Assembly: GCA_900540635.1 (NCBI GenBank)
Contig: UQGU01000008.1
Span: 1-58,925 of the forward strand
From: an uncultured Eubacteriales bacterium
GTDB lineage: Bacteria; Bacillota; Clostridia; Oscillospirales; Oscillospiraceae
Reading direction: 5' to 3'
Length of the DNA: 58,925 nt
Of this stretch, positions 40,329-49,823 are shown piece by piece (the first letter of the stretch is position 1; every line of letters begins with the position of its first letter). A model generated the notes under the pieces. The model did not search any database. It was not told where the DNA came from and was given only the letters and a program-made list of their open reading frames with translations. Position numbers and translations under genes: made by a program.

Positions 40329-42920
40329 ATGAATTTTCAGAACTATACGCAAAAGTCCATGGAGGCTGTCCAGAACGCCAAAAACCTTGCAATTCAAAAC
40401 AGCAATCAGCAAATGGAGCAGATCCATCTGCTGGTGGCGCTGCTGCAGCAGGATGGAGGGCTTGTGCCCCAGCTGCTGAAGAAGATGGATGTGACGGTGG
40501 AGAGTCTGGAAGCCGCCGCGAAAACGGAGCTGGGCAAGGTCCCCTCCGTCACCGGCAGCCGGGAAGCCGACCGGTTCTATATCAGCGCCGACATGGATGC
40601 CGCCTTTACTGCCGCCGAGGCAGAGGCCAGCACCATGAAGGACGAATTTGTCTCCGTGGAACACCTGTTCCTGGGTCTGCTGGAAACCGCCCAAGGCGGC
40701 GTGAAGCGGATCTTCTCCGACTACCGCATTACCAAGGAGGCCGCGCTCAAGGCCCTGCAATCCGTCCGGGGCAACCAGCGGGTCACCTCCGACAGCCCCG
40801 AGGGCACCTATGATGCTCTGGAAAAATACGGCACGGACCTGGTTAAGAAGGCCAAAGAGCAGAAAATGGACCCGGTCATCGGCCGTGACGAAGAGATTCG
40901 GAATGTGATTCGAATTCTCTCCCGGAAAACCAAGAATAACCCCGTCCTCATCGGCGAGCCCGGCGTGGGCAAAACCGCCATTGTGGAGGGACTGGCCCAG
41001 CGGATCGTAAAGAAGGAGGTCCCCTCCTCTTTGCAGGACAAGACCATTTTCTCCCTGGATATGGGCGCCCTGGTGGCCGGTGCCAAGTACCGGGGCGAAT
41101 TTGAGGAGCGGTTGAAGGCCGTTCTGAACGAGGTCAAGCAGTCCGAGGGCAAAATTCTGCTGTTCATCGATGAGCTGCACACCATTGTGGGTGCCGGCAA
41201 GACCGAGGGCAGCATGGATGCCGGCAACCTTTTGAAGCCTATGCTGGCCCGGGGCGAGCTGCACTGCATCGGCGCAACGACCCTGGACGAATACCGGCAG
41301 TATATTGAAAAAGATCCCGCTCTGGAGCGCCGTTTCCAGCCCGTCATGGTCAATGAGCCCACGGTGGAGGACACCATCGCCATTCTCCGTGGCCTGAAGG
41401 AGCGCTATGAGAACTTCCACGGCGTGAAGATCACAGACCCCGCCATTATCGCCGCCGCTACCCTTTCCCACCGGTATATCACCGACCGGTTCCTGCCGGA
41501 CAAGGCCATCGACCTGATCGATGAGGCCTGTGCCCAGCTGCGGACCGAGCAGGACTCCATGCCCACGGAGCTGGACAGCGTGAACCGCCACATCATCCAG
41601 CTGCAAATTGAGGAGGAGTCCCTGAAGAAGGAAGAGGACGAGCTGTCTAAGAGCCGCCTGGCCCAGCTTCGCAAGGAGCTGGCCGAGGAGCAGGAAAGCT
41701 TCAACGCCAAGAAGGCCCAGTGGGAAAACGAAAAGAATTCCCTGGAAAAGGTCCAGAAGATCCGTAAGGACATTGAGGACCTGCACCGCCAGATTGAGGC
41801 CGCAGAGCAGAGCTACGACCTGGGCAAGGCCGCAGAGCTGAAATACGGACGCCTGCCCCAGCTGCAAAAGGAGCTGGAAGAGCAGGAGCGCCGGAACCAG
41901 TCCGAAGGCGAGAGTGCTCTGCTGCACGAGAAGGTCACCGACGAGGAAATCGCCAAGATCGTGGAGCGCTGGACGGGCATTCCCGTCAGCCGTCTGGTCC
42001 AGGGGGAGCGGGAGAAGCTGCTGAACCTGGAAAGCATCCTCCACAAGCGTGTGGTTGGCCAGGATGAGGCCGTCAAGGCCGTGACCGAGGCCATCCAGCG
42101 CAGCCGTGCAGGCATCCAGGACCCCAACCGGCCCATCGGTTCCTTCCTGTTCCTGGGCCCCACGGGCGTGGGCAAGACGGAGCTGGCCAAGACACTGGCT
42201 GAAGCCCTGTTTGACGACGAGAACAACCTGGTGCGGATCGATATGTCCGAATACATGGAGAAATTCTCCGTCAGCCGTCTGATCGGCGCGCCTCCCGGAT
42301 ACGTGGGCTACGAGGAAGGCGGCCAGCTGACCGAGGCCGTCCGCAGGAAGCCCTACAGCGTGGTGCTGTTCGACGAGGTGGAGAAAGCCCATCCCGATGT
42401 GTTCAACATCCTGCTGCAGGTGCTGGACGACGGCCGGATCACCGACTCCCAGGGCCGCACCGTGGACTTCAAGAACACCATCCTGATCCTGACCTCCAAC
42501 CTGGGCTCTCAGGAGCTGCTGGGCGGCATCCGGGACGACGGCGAAATTGACCCCGCCGCCAAGGAGCGGGTCATGATGCTGCTGCGCCAGAGCTTCCGCC
42601 CCGAGTTCCTGAACCGTCTGGACGAGATCGTCTTCTACAAGCCCCTGACCAAGGACAACATCACCAAGATCATCGACCTTCAGATCGACAAGCTGAACGA
42701 GCGTCTTGCCGAGCAGCAGATCACCTGCCGCCTGACAGATGCAGCCAAGCAGCACATTGTGGACGAAGCCTACGACCCCGAGTTCGGTGCCCGTCCTCTG
42801 CGCCGCTATGTGCAGCACACCGTAGAGACCATGCTCAGCCGCAAGATTCTGGAAGGCCGCATCACCACCGGCTCCACCGTCACCGTGGACTGCCGGGATG
42901 GCGAACTGGTGCTGGCATAA
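40329..42920 (+). CDS. clpB: ClpB disaggregase
   Basis: This 863-residue AAA+ chaperone pulls apart protein aggregates together with DnaK. Order: N-terminal double Clp repeat (1-145), first ATPase domain with GEPGVGKTA and LFIDELHTIVGAG, the ClpB-specific coiled-coil middle domain (about 400-530), and the second ATPase domain with GPTGVGKTELAKTLAEALF and VVLFDEVEKAHPDVFN. A middle domain of full length and no ClpP-binding loop separate it from ClpA/C. The ATG at 40329 follows GAAGGA, and other in-frame ATGs are less well placed. It is under CIRCE control and monocistronic. Confidence 0.96.
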   Translation: MNFQNYTQKSMEAVQNAKNLAIQNSNQQMEQIHLLVALLQQDGGLVPQLLKKMDVTVESLEAAAKTELGKVPSVTGSREADRFYISADMDAAFTAAEAEASTMKDEFVSVEHLFLGLLETAQGGVKRIFSDYRITKEAALKALQSVRGNQRVTSDSPEGTYDALEKYGTDLVKKAKEQKMDPVIGRDEEIRNVIRILSRKTKNNPVLIGEPGVGKTAIVEGLAQRIVKKEVPSSLQDKTIFSLDMGALVAGAKYRGEFEERLKAVLNEVKQSEGKILLFIDELHTIVGAGKTEGSMDAGNLLKPMLARGELHCIGATTLDEYRQYIEKDPALERRFQPVMVNEPTVEDTIAILRGLKERYENFHGVKITDPAIIAAATLSHRYITDRFLPDKAIDLIDEACAQLRTEQDSMPTELDSVNRHIIQLQIEEESLKKEEDELSKSRLAQLRKELAEEQESFNAKKAQWENEKNSLEKVQKIRKDIEDLHRQIEAAEQSYDLGKAAELKYGRLPQLQKELEEQERRNQSEGESALLHEKVTDEEIAKIVERWTGIPVSRLVQGEREKLLNLESILHKRVVGQDEAVKAVTEAIQRSRAGIQDPNRPIGSFLFLGPTGVGKTELAKTLAEALFDDENNLVRIDMSEYMEKFSVSRLIGAPPGYVGYEEGGQLTEAVRRKPYSVVLFDEVEKAHPDVFNILLQVLDDGRITDSQGRTVDFKNTILILTSNLGSQELLGGIRDDGEIDPAAKERVMMLLRQSFRPEFLNRLDEIVFYKPLTKDNITKIIDLQIDKLNERLAEQQITCRLTDAAKQHIVDEAYDPEFGARPLRRYVQHTVETMLSRKILEGRITTGSTVTVDCRDGELVLA

Positions 42921-42937
42921 CCGCATAAACACTTTGA

Positions 42938-43069
42938 CCCCGCCGCAAGTTTTCCCTGCGGCGGGCAATGACTTCGGTCTTGGTTTCGATTCTCCTTCCG
43001 ATTTTGTTCCCAGCAAAAACAGATACGCCCTGCCGCGTCTCCCTTTTGAGCAGACGCGGCAGGGCGTAT
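42938..43069. terminator. Terminators between convergent clpB and ileS
   Basis: First, CCCGCCGCA/TGCGGCGGG (42938-42965) without a T-run. Second, an 18-bp perfect stem (arms 43023-43040 and 43052-43069, core CCCTGCCGCGTCT), followed by GTTATTTT on the plus strand and by CTGTTTTTG on the minus strand. Confidence 0.75.
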
Positions 43070-43080
43070 GTTATTTTGGT

Positions 43081-45870
43081 TTACAGCTCCACGTCCATCT
43101 TGGCGATGACGGCAGCGCAGCGGGGGCACAGGCCCTCGGCGTTGGCGTTCACGGAGTGCATCCAGCAGCGGGGGCACTTGGTGCCCTTGGCCTCGGATAC
43201 GCCCACGGTGAGCTGGGGGAAGTTCACACCGGCGGCAACCTCAGCGCCCTCCTCGGGGGCAGTCCAGGTGCAATCGGAGACGATGCAGATCTCAGCCAGG
43301 TTGAGCCCGGCGCAGGCCTTCTTCAGATCCTCATCAGCGGTCTGCAGGGTCACATGGGCCTCCAGCGCCTTGCCGATGCGCTTGTCGGCACGGGCCTTTT
43401 CCAGCACGCCGTTCACGTCCTGGCGGAGCTTCATGACGGTATCCCAGCGGGCCATAGCGGCATCGTCCAGGGCATAGGCGTCAAAGTTCTCGGGCATCTG
43501 ATTGAGCAGCACGTTCCGGCCGTCGTCGCAGGCGCGGTGGGGCATGGACTGCCAGATCTCGTCGCAGGTGAAGGCCAGGATTGGGGCAAAGACCTTTGCC
43601 ATGGCATCCAGGATCAGGAACAGGGCAGTCTGGGCGGAACGGCGGCGCAGGCCGTTCTTCTCTTCACAGTACAGCCGATCCTTCAGAATATCCAGGTAGA
43701 AGCTGGACAGCTCCACCACGCAGAAATCATTGATGGCATGGGAGACCATGTGGAACTCATACACATTGTAGGCTCTCCGGCATTCCTTCACCAGAGCGTT
43801 CAGCTTGGTCAGCGCCCACTTGTCCAGCTCCTCCATATCCTCAGGGGCCACCAGATCATCGGGATCAAACTCGTTCAGGTTGCCCAGGCAGTACCGGGCA
43901 GTGTTGCGGAATTTCAGATAGTTCTGGGCGATCTGCTTGAAGATCTCCTTGGAGCAGCGCACGTCCGCATGGTAGTCAGAGGAGGCGGCCCACAGACGGA
44001 CGATGTCCGCACCGAACTCCTTGATCAGGTCCGCAGGGTCAACGCCGTTGCCCAAACTTTTGTGCATGGCCCGGCCCTGGCCATCCACGGTCCAGCCGTG
44101 GGTCAGCACCTGCTTAAAGGGCGCGCCCTGGTCCAGAGCGCCGACGGAAGTCAGCAGAGAGGACTGGAACCAGCCGCGATACTGGTCGGCGCCCTCCAGA
44201 TACACATCGGCAGGCCACTGCTCGGGGTGCCGGTGCATCAGAGAGGCATAGTGGGTGGAGCCGGAGTCGAACCAGCAGTCCAGGGTGTCCTTCTCCTTGG
44301 TGAAGTCCTTGCCGCCGCAGTGGGGGCAGGTAAAGCCCTCGGGGGCCAGCTCCATGGCGTCCTTCTCGAACCAGATATTGGAGCCGTACTCGTCAAAGAG
44401 CTTAGAAAGCTTCTCGATGGATTCCGGGGTGGACACGGGCTTGCCGCAGCTCTTGCAGTAGAACACGGGGATGGGCAGGCCCCAGCGGCGCTGACGGGAG
44501 ATGCACCAGTCGGCGCGCTCGCGGATCATGCTGGTCATGCGGTCCTGGCCCCAGGCAGGGTACCACTGGACATTTTCAATGGCCTTGATGGCCTGGTCCT
44601 TGAAAGATTCCACAGAGCAGAACCACTGAGGGGTGGCCCGGAAGATAACGGGCTTCTTGCAGCGGTCGTGATGGGGATAGGAGTGGACGATCTCCTCGGA
44701 GGCAAACAGGGCACCGGAGGCGCGCATATCCTCCAGGATGACGGGGTTACTTTCTTCGGTCTTCATGCCGGCATACTTACCTGCGTAGTCGGTGTGGCGG
44801 CCGTAGTCATCCACGGGCACCACCAGCTCCATACCGTAGCGCATGCAGGTCTGGTAGTCGTCGGCACCGAAACCGGGGGCGGTGTGGACACAGCCCGTAC
44901 CGGAATCCATGGTGACGTACTCTGCGTTCACCAGGCGGGAGGTCTTGTCCATGAAGGGGTGCTGAGCCAGCATATTCTCAAAGAAGGAGCCGGGGTAGCT
45001 GGCCAGGACCTCGTAATTTTCAAAGCCGCCGATATGCATGACCTTGTCCATCAGGGCCTCGGCCATGATGTAGGTCTCGCCATTGTCCGCCTTGACGAGG
45101 ACATAGCTGTCTCTGGGGTGCAGGCAGATGGCCAGGTTGCCGGGCAGAGTCCAGATGGTGGTGGTCCAGATCACGAAGTAGGTCTTGGACAGGTCGAACT
45201 GGGAGAGCTTGCCCAGATCGTCCTTCATGGGGAACTTGACATACACGGTGGTGCAGGGGTCATCCTTATACTCGATATCGGCCTCGGCCACGGCGGTGAC
45301 GCAGTAGGGGCACCAGGTGACAGGCTTCAGGCCCTTGTAGATATAGCCCTTGTCAAACATCCGGCCGAAGATCTTGACCTCCTGGGCCTCAAAATGCTTG
45401 TCCATGGTGCGGTAGGGATGCTCCCAGTCGCCCACAACGCCCAGGCGCTTGAAGCCGCCCATCTGCTTCTGAATAAAGTCCTCAGCGAACTCGGCACAGG
45501 CCTTCCGGAACTCGGGCACGGACATATCCTTATTGAGCTTCTTCTTGGAGGTCTCAATGGCCCGCTCGATGGGCAGACCGTGGTTGTCCCAGCCGGGGAC
45601 ATAGGGGGTGTAGTAGCCCATCATGGCATGGCTGCGGACGATGAAGTCCTTCAGCGTCTTATTCAGGGCGTGGCCCATGTGGATATAGCCGTTGGAGAAG
45701 GGAGGGCCGTCGTGCAGGACGAAGCGGGGAAGGTCCTGATTTTTCTTCAGCATTTCGTTGTACAGGTCCAGGTTCTGCCAGTGCTCCAGCATTCCCGGCT
45801 CCCGTGCAGGCAGACCGGCCTTCATGGGGAAGTCGGTCTTCGGGGTGATGATCGTATTTTTGTAGTCCAT
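43081..45870 (-). CDS. ileS: Isoleucyl-tRNA synthetase
   Basis: This 929-residue class I synthetase charges tRNA-Ile. It has the HIGH-type motif GYIHMGHALNKTLKD near residue 62, the editing (CP1) domain including GFGADDYQTCMRYG, the WWF-like DQYRGWFQSSLLTSVG, and the KMSKS-type loop as AMHKSLGN, an altered form. It has a C-terminal zinc knuckle (CPRCWMHSVN...LCPRC) of the bacterial type. GGAGG lies 9-10 bases before the ATG. It is controlled by the T-box upstream and ends at a terminator shared with clpB. Confidence 0.96.
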   Translation of the reverse strand: MDYKNTIITPKTDFPMKAGLPAREPGMLEHWQNLDLYNEMLKKNQDLPRFVLHDGPPFSNGYIHMGHALNKTLKDFIVRSHAMMGYYTPYVPGWDNHGLPIERAIETSKKKLNKDMSVPEFRKACAEFAEDFIQKQMGGFKRLGVVGDWEHPYRTMDKHFEAQEVKIFGRMFDKGYIYKGLKPVTWCPYCVTAVAEADIEYKDDPCTTVYVKFPMKDDLGKLSQFDLSKTYFVIWTTTIWTLPGNLAICLHPRDSYVLVKADNGETYIMAEALMDKVMHIGGFENYEVLASYPGSFFENMLAQHPFMDKTSRLVNAEYVTMDSGTGCVHTAPGFGADDYQTCMRYGMELVVPVDDYGRHTDYAGKYAGMKTEESNPVILEDMRASGALFASEEIVHSYPHHDRCKKPVIFRATPQWFCSVESFKDQAIKAIENVQWYPAWGQDRMTSMIRERADWCISRQRRWGLPIPVFYCKSCGKPVSTPESIEKLSKLFDEYGSNIWFEKDAMELAPEGFTCPHCGGKDFTKEKDTLDCWFDSGSTHYASLMHRHPEQWPADVYLEGADQYRGWFQSSLLTSVGALDQGAPFKQVLTHGWTVDGQGRAMHKSLGNGVDPADLIKEFGADIVRLWAASSDYHADVRCSKEIFKQIAQNYLKFRNTARYCLGNLNEFDPDDLVAPEDMEELDKWALTKLNALVKECRRAYNVYEFHMVSHAINDFCVVELSSFYLDILKDRLYCEEKNGLRRRSAQTALFLILDAMAKVFAPILAFTCDEIWQSMPHRACDDGRNVLLNQMPENFDAYALDDAAMARWDTVMKLRQDVNGVLEKARADKRIGKALEAHVTLQTADEDLKKACAGLNLAEICIVSDCTWTAPEEGAEVAAGVNFPQLTVGVSEAKGTKCPRCWMHSVNANAEGLCPRCAAVIAKMDVEL

Positions 45871-45941
45871 TGGAATAACCTCCGTCGATTGTTCTATTGA
45901 GCGTTTATTGAATTGATTTGCGTATTACAGAATACGGTATG

Positions 45942-46036
45942 AGTTGACAGTTTACAGTTGACAGTTGACAGTTTTTAGATTTTACAGAACAGCTTTCGTT
46001 GTATCCAACTGTCAACTGTTCACTGTCAACTGTCAA

Positions 46037-46038
<2 letters not shown>
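45942..46038. repeat. Inverted array of TTGACAG-type repeats
   Basis: TTGACAGTT-like units repeat three to four times at 45942-45975 and again in inverted orientation (AACTGTCAA) at 46006-46038. They form a long palindrome between the T-box terminator and ileS. They look like a simple intergenic repeat family. Confidence 0.6.
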
Positions 46039-46290
<252 letters not shown>

Positions 46291-46300
46291 CGGGAAAAAA

Positions 46301-47050
46301 TTATTTGTGGGTGGGGTCGTAGTTCCGGCCAAACTGCAGGTTCAGGTTGGCGAAACGGCTTGTGGTGGTATCGGTCGTGGGATGCTTGGGCTCTGCCTTG
46401 GGAGCAGTGTCCTCAGTGGAGCCCACCAGGGCCTCCACATTGTGGGCGATCTCATCGGCCACGCTGCCGCTGTCATAGTGCATGGCGTCAGCCACAACTG
46501 CAGCAGGTTCCGCAGGCGCAGCAGGGGCTGCGGGTGCGACGGGAGCAACGGGCTTGGCAGCGGGGGCTGCGGCCTTAATGCGCTCCAGAGCCTGAATGCA
46601 GGCGCGCATCTGCTCCTGAATTTCGGCAATTTTGGCGTTGGCGGCCAGACGGGCCTCCTCCACCCGGGCGTTCTCTGCTGCGATCAGCGCCTCGGCATTG
46701 CTGCCAGCTGCGGCAGGGGCAGCGGGGACGGCGGAAGCGGTGATGGCCTGCGCCTTGGCAGTGGCCTCCTTCAGCATCCGGTCGCACTTGGCCTTGGTCT
46801 CCAGAAGCATCTTGTCGGCAGCCGCCTTGGCGTCGCCGGAGGCAGTCTTGGCCTCCACGCCGCTCTTGCGGTACTCTTCCAGCTTGCTGGCCAGGACACG
46901 CATCTTGCTCTTGAGCAGTGCATTTTCCTTATACAGCGTAACATAATCCTCGGTCAGAGGCTCCAGGAATTCATCCACCTGCTGCATGTTGTAGCCGCCG
47001 AAGGATGCCTTGGAAAAAGACACCTGATCGATTTGCTGCGGAGTGATCAT
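46301..47050 (-). CDS. divIVA: DivIVA-family cell division/polarity protein
   Basis: The 249-residue protein has the DivIVA N-terminal membrane-binding region (ITPQQIDQVSFSKASFGGYN, then MQQVDEFLEPLTEDYVTLYKEN), followed by a coiled coil (about 40-175) and an Ala/Pro-rich tail (about 165-215). DivIVA marks curved membrane at poles and septa and recruits division or wall-synthesis proteins. GGAAGGAGAAG precedes the ATG at 47050. The order sepF-divIVA-ileS is conserved in Firmicutes, though the usual yggT and ylmH between them are missing and only 160 non-coding bases remain. Confidence 0.88.
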   Translation of the reverse strand: MITPQQIDQVSFSKASFGGYNMQQVDEFLEPLTEDYVTLYKENALLKSKMRVLASKLEEYRKSGVEAKTASGDAKAAADKMLLETKAKCDRMLKEATAKAQAITASAVPAAPAAAGSNAEALIAAENARVEEARLAANAKIAEIQEQMRACIQALERIKAAAPAAKPVAPVAPAAPAAPAEPAAVVADAMHYDSGSVADEIAHNVEALVGSTEDTAPKAEPKHPTTDTTTSRFANLNLQFGRNYDPTHK

Positions 47051-47210
47051 ATCTATCTTCTCCTTCCTATGATCTGTAAATAAAAGTAGTCGGATATCCG
47101 CTTGCGTAAAAGCAACCGTTTCCCCAGGCAGTGCCCCACGATCCAATCAGCGCAGCCGACGGAAAAGCTCCATCGGCCGCCCCAGGCGAATTGTGCGGTG
47201 CTGCCTTATA

Positions 47211-47780
47211 TTAGATGTAATTTTCAACCTCTGCCTGCAGGGTCTCCAGATCGCCGGAGATCTCCATATTGTGGGGGCAGAAGAGATAGGCGGACTGGGC
47301 GATCTTCTTCACATCGCCATCCAGTGCGTAAACGCAGCCGGACAGGAAATCCACCACACGGCGGGCCATGGCCTTGTCCACATTCTCCATGTTGACGATC
47401 ACGGCCTTGTGGTCCCGCAGATCGTCGGCGGCCTTGGAGGTGTCGTTGAAGCTGCCCGGGCGGAACAGCACAACCTCCTGCTTATTGGCAGAGGAGCCGG
47501 TGTGCAGCACGGGGCCATTGAAGCCGGAGCTGCTGCCCAGCGCGCCGGAACCGGACGCAGAAATGGAGCCGAAACCAAAATCGCTGTCCTCATCCTCCTC
47601 CGGCTCATCCTCTACCGGGGCTGCAGCGCGGGGGCGGCGGGCAGGGGCACTGCGGCGGGCAGGTCTTTCCTCTTCTTCCTCGTATTCGTCCTCAGTATCC
47701 TCTTCGTCTTCGTCGTAATCATCGTAATCGTCGTCGGAATAGGGAGCGGCAAACTTTTTCACGTTGTCCCAAAGGCTCAT
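47211..47780 (-). CDS. sepF: Cell division protein SepF
   Basis: The 189-residue protein starts with the membrane-binding MSLWDNVKKFAAPY amphipathic helix. A very acidic linker (about 15-75), with an Arg/Pro patch, leads to the conserved SepF core at about 95-180 (VVLFRPGSFNDTSKAADDL, AVIVNMENVDKAMARRVVDF, LSGCVYALDGDVKKIA). SepF tethers FtsZ to the membrane and shapes the division ring. AGGAGGAAAAACAGAA precedes the ATG. It follows the YggS-family gene by 22 bases. Confidence 0.93.
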   Translation of the reverse strand: MSLWDNVKKFAAPYSDDDYDDYDEDEEDTEDEYEEEEERPARRSAPARRPRAAAPVEDEPEEDEDSDFGFGSISASGSGALGSSSGFNGPVLHTGSSANKQEVVLFRPGSFNDTSKAADDLRDHKAVIVNMENVDKAMARRVVDFLSGCVYALDGDVKKIAQSAYLFCPHNMEISGDLETLQAEVENYI

Positions 47781-47802
47781 TTCTGTTTTTCCTCCTGTAT
47801 CT

Positions 47803-48516
47803 TTACATCTTCTGATGAGCAGTGGTGTAATCTCTTGCACCGAAAATGGCGGTGCCTATGCGAACCATGGTGCTGCCCGCGGCGACGGCATCCGCGAAGT
47901 CGCCGGACATTCCCATAGATAAACAGTCTACCGAAACATTATCGTTCTTTTTTGCCCGTATGTCAACATATATTTGCCGCATTTTAAGAAAAAATTTTAA
48001 ATTATCGCCGGGATTCCGGGAAATTGGGGGAATTGCCATAAGTCCCCGGAGCCGGATGTTGGAAAAACTGTCAATTCTGTCCACAAGCGGAAGAATATCC
48101 TCCTCCGCAAATCCGGACTTTGCAGCCTCCTCGCCGATGTTGACCTCCAAAAGGATGTCCTGGCAAAGGCCCTGCTTCTGGGCTTCCCGGGAAATCGCGG
48201 CAAGCAGATGCTCGCTGTCAACGCTCTGGATCAGGTCCACCTTTCCCACCACCTGCTTCACCTTATTGGTCTGCAAATGGCCGATGAAATGGACCTGAGC
48301 CCCTGCATAGGCATTGTCTGCCAGCTTGGCCGTAAGCTCCTGCACCCGGTTTTCCCCGCAGATGCGGACACCGGCCGCAATGGCCCGGCGCACCGCCTGG
48401 GCATCATTCATCTTGGTAGCTGCGCAGAGGGTAACCTCCCCCGGTTCCCGCCCGGCTGCCCGGGCAGCGGCGGCGATTTCTTCCAAAACTTTTTCCACAT
48501 TTTCTTCAATCGACAT
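47803..48516 (-). CDS. yggS: YggS/PLPBP-family pyridoxal-phosphate-binding protein
   Basis: The 237-residue single-domain PLP protein binds the cofactor through the Lys in VTLCAATKMNDA. Other signatures are RICGENRVQELTAKL, VHFIGHLQTNKVK and LSMGMSGDFADAVAAGSTMVRIG. The family buffers PLP and affects amino-acid homeostasis. It has no proven enzymatic activity. AAAGGAAAACGCCT precedes the ATG at 48516. It is part of the sepF operon, as in most Firmicutes. Confidence 0.93.
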   Translation of the reverse strand: MSIEENVEKVLEEIAAAARAAGREPGEVTLCAATKMNDAQAVRRAIAAGVRICGENRVQELTAKLADNAYAGAQVHFIGHLQTNKVKQVVGKVDLIQSVDSEHLLAAISREAQKQGLCQDILLEVNIGEEAAKSGFAEEDILPLVDRIDSFSNIRLRGLMAIPPISRNPGDNLKFFLKMRQIYVDIRAKKNDNVSVDCLSMGMSGDFADAVAAGSTMVRIGTAIFGARDYTTAHQKM

Positions 48517-48597
48517 AGGCGTTTTCCTTTCTGTATACGGCAAAAGGCGGCGGAATCGCTCCGCCGCCTGATTTCCGGGACGGTAGGGGGACGCGCC

Positions 48598-48828
48598 TTA
48601 CAGACTGGGCGCAGCCGCCTTCAGAGGCCGGATGGGCGCAAGGGTGGAAATGGCATGCTTGTAGATCATCTGCTGCTTCCCGTCAGTCACAAGGACGACC
48701 ACGAAGCTGTCAAATCCCGTAATGATCCCCCGGAGCTGGAAGCCATTCATCAAAAACAGCGTCACGGGAACCTTGTCCCGGCGGACCTCCTTGAGAATGG
48801 CGTCCTGCAAATTCATGGTTTCGTTCAT
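48598..48828 (-). CDS. hfq: RNA chaperone Hfq
   Basis: The 76-residue protein has the Sm1 motif (LQDAILKEVRRDKVPVTLFL, then GFDSFVVVLV) and the Sm2 motif YKHAIST, with the hexamer-forming core. It binds U-rich and A-rich RNA to help sRNA-mRNA pairing. The C terminus is very short. The start at 48828 is chosen from homology, as the ribosome sites are weak, and in-frame ATGs at 48852 and 48867 are possible. It follows miaA closely, as in many bacteria. Confidence 0.93.
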   Translation of the reverse strand: MNETMNLQDAILKEVRRDKVPVTLFLMNGFQLRGIITGFDSFVVVLVTDGKQQMIYKHAISTLAPIRPLKAAAPSL

Positions 48829-48880
48829 ATGTATACCCGCTTTCTTGTTCATTTTTGGAGTACGCATATGCTAGCACGAT

Positions 48881-49810
<930 letters not shown>

Positions 49811-49823
49811 GGGCTTCGCTCCT

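Noticed and set aside
40305..43016. 900-codon open frame antisense to clpB
   Set aside because: Mirror of clpB codon bias, with no recognisable domain and no ribosome site.
42898..45900. 1000-codon open frame antisense to ileS
   Set aside because: Mirror of the ileS reading frame. The repetitive low-complexity protein has no family resemblance.
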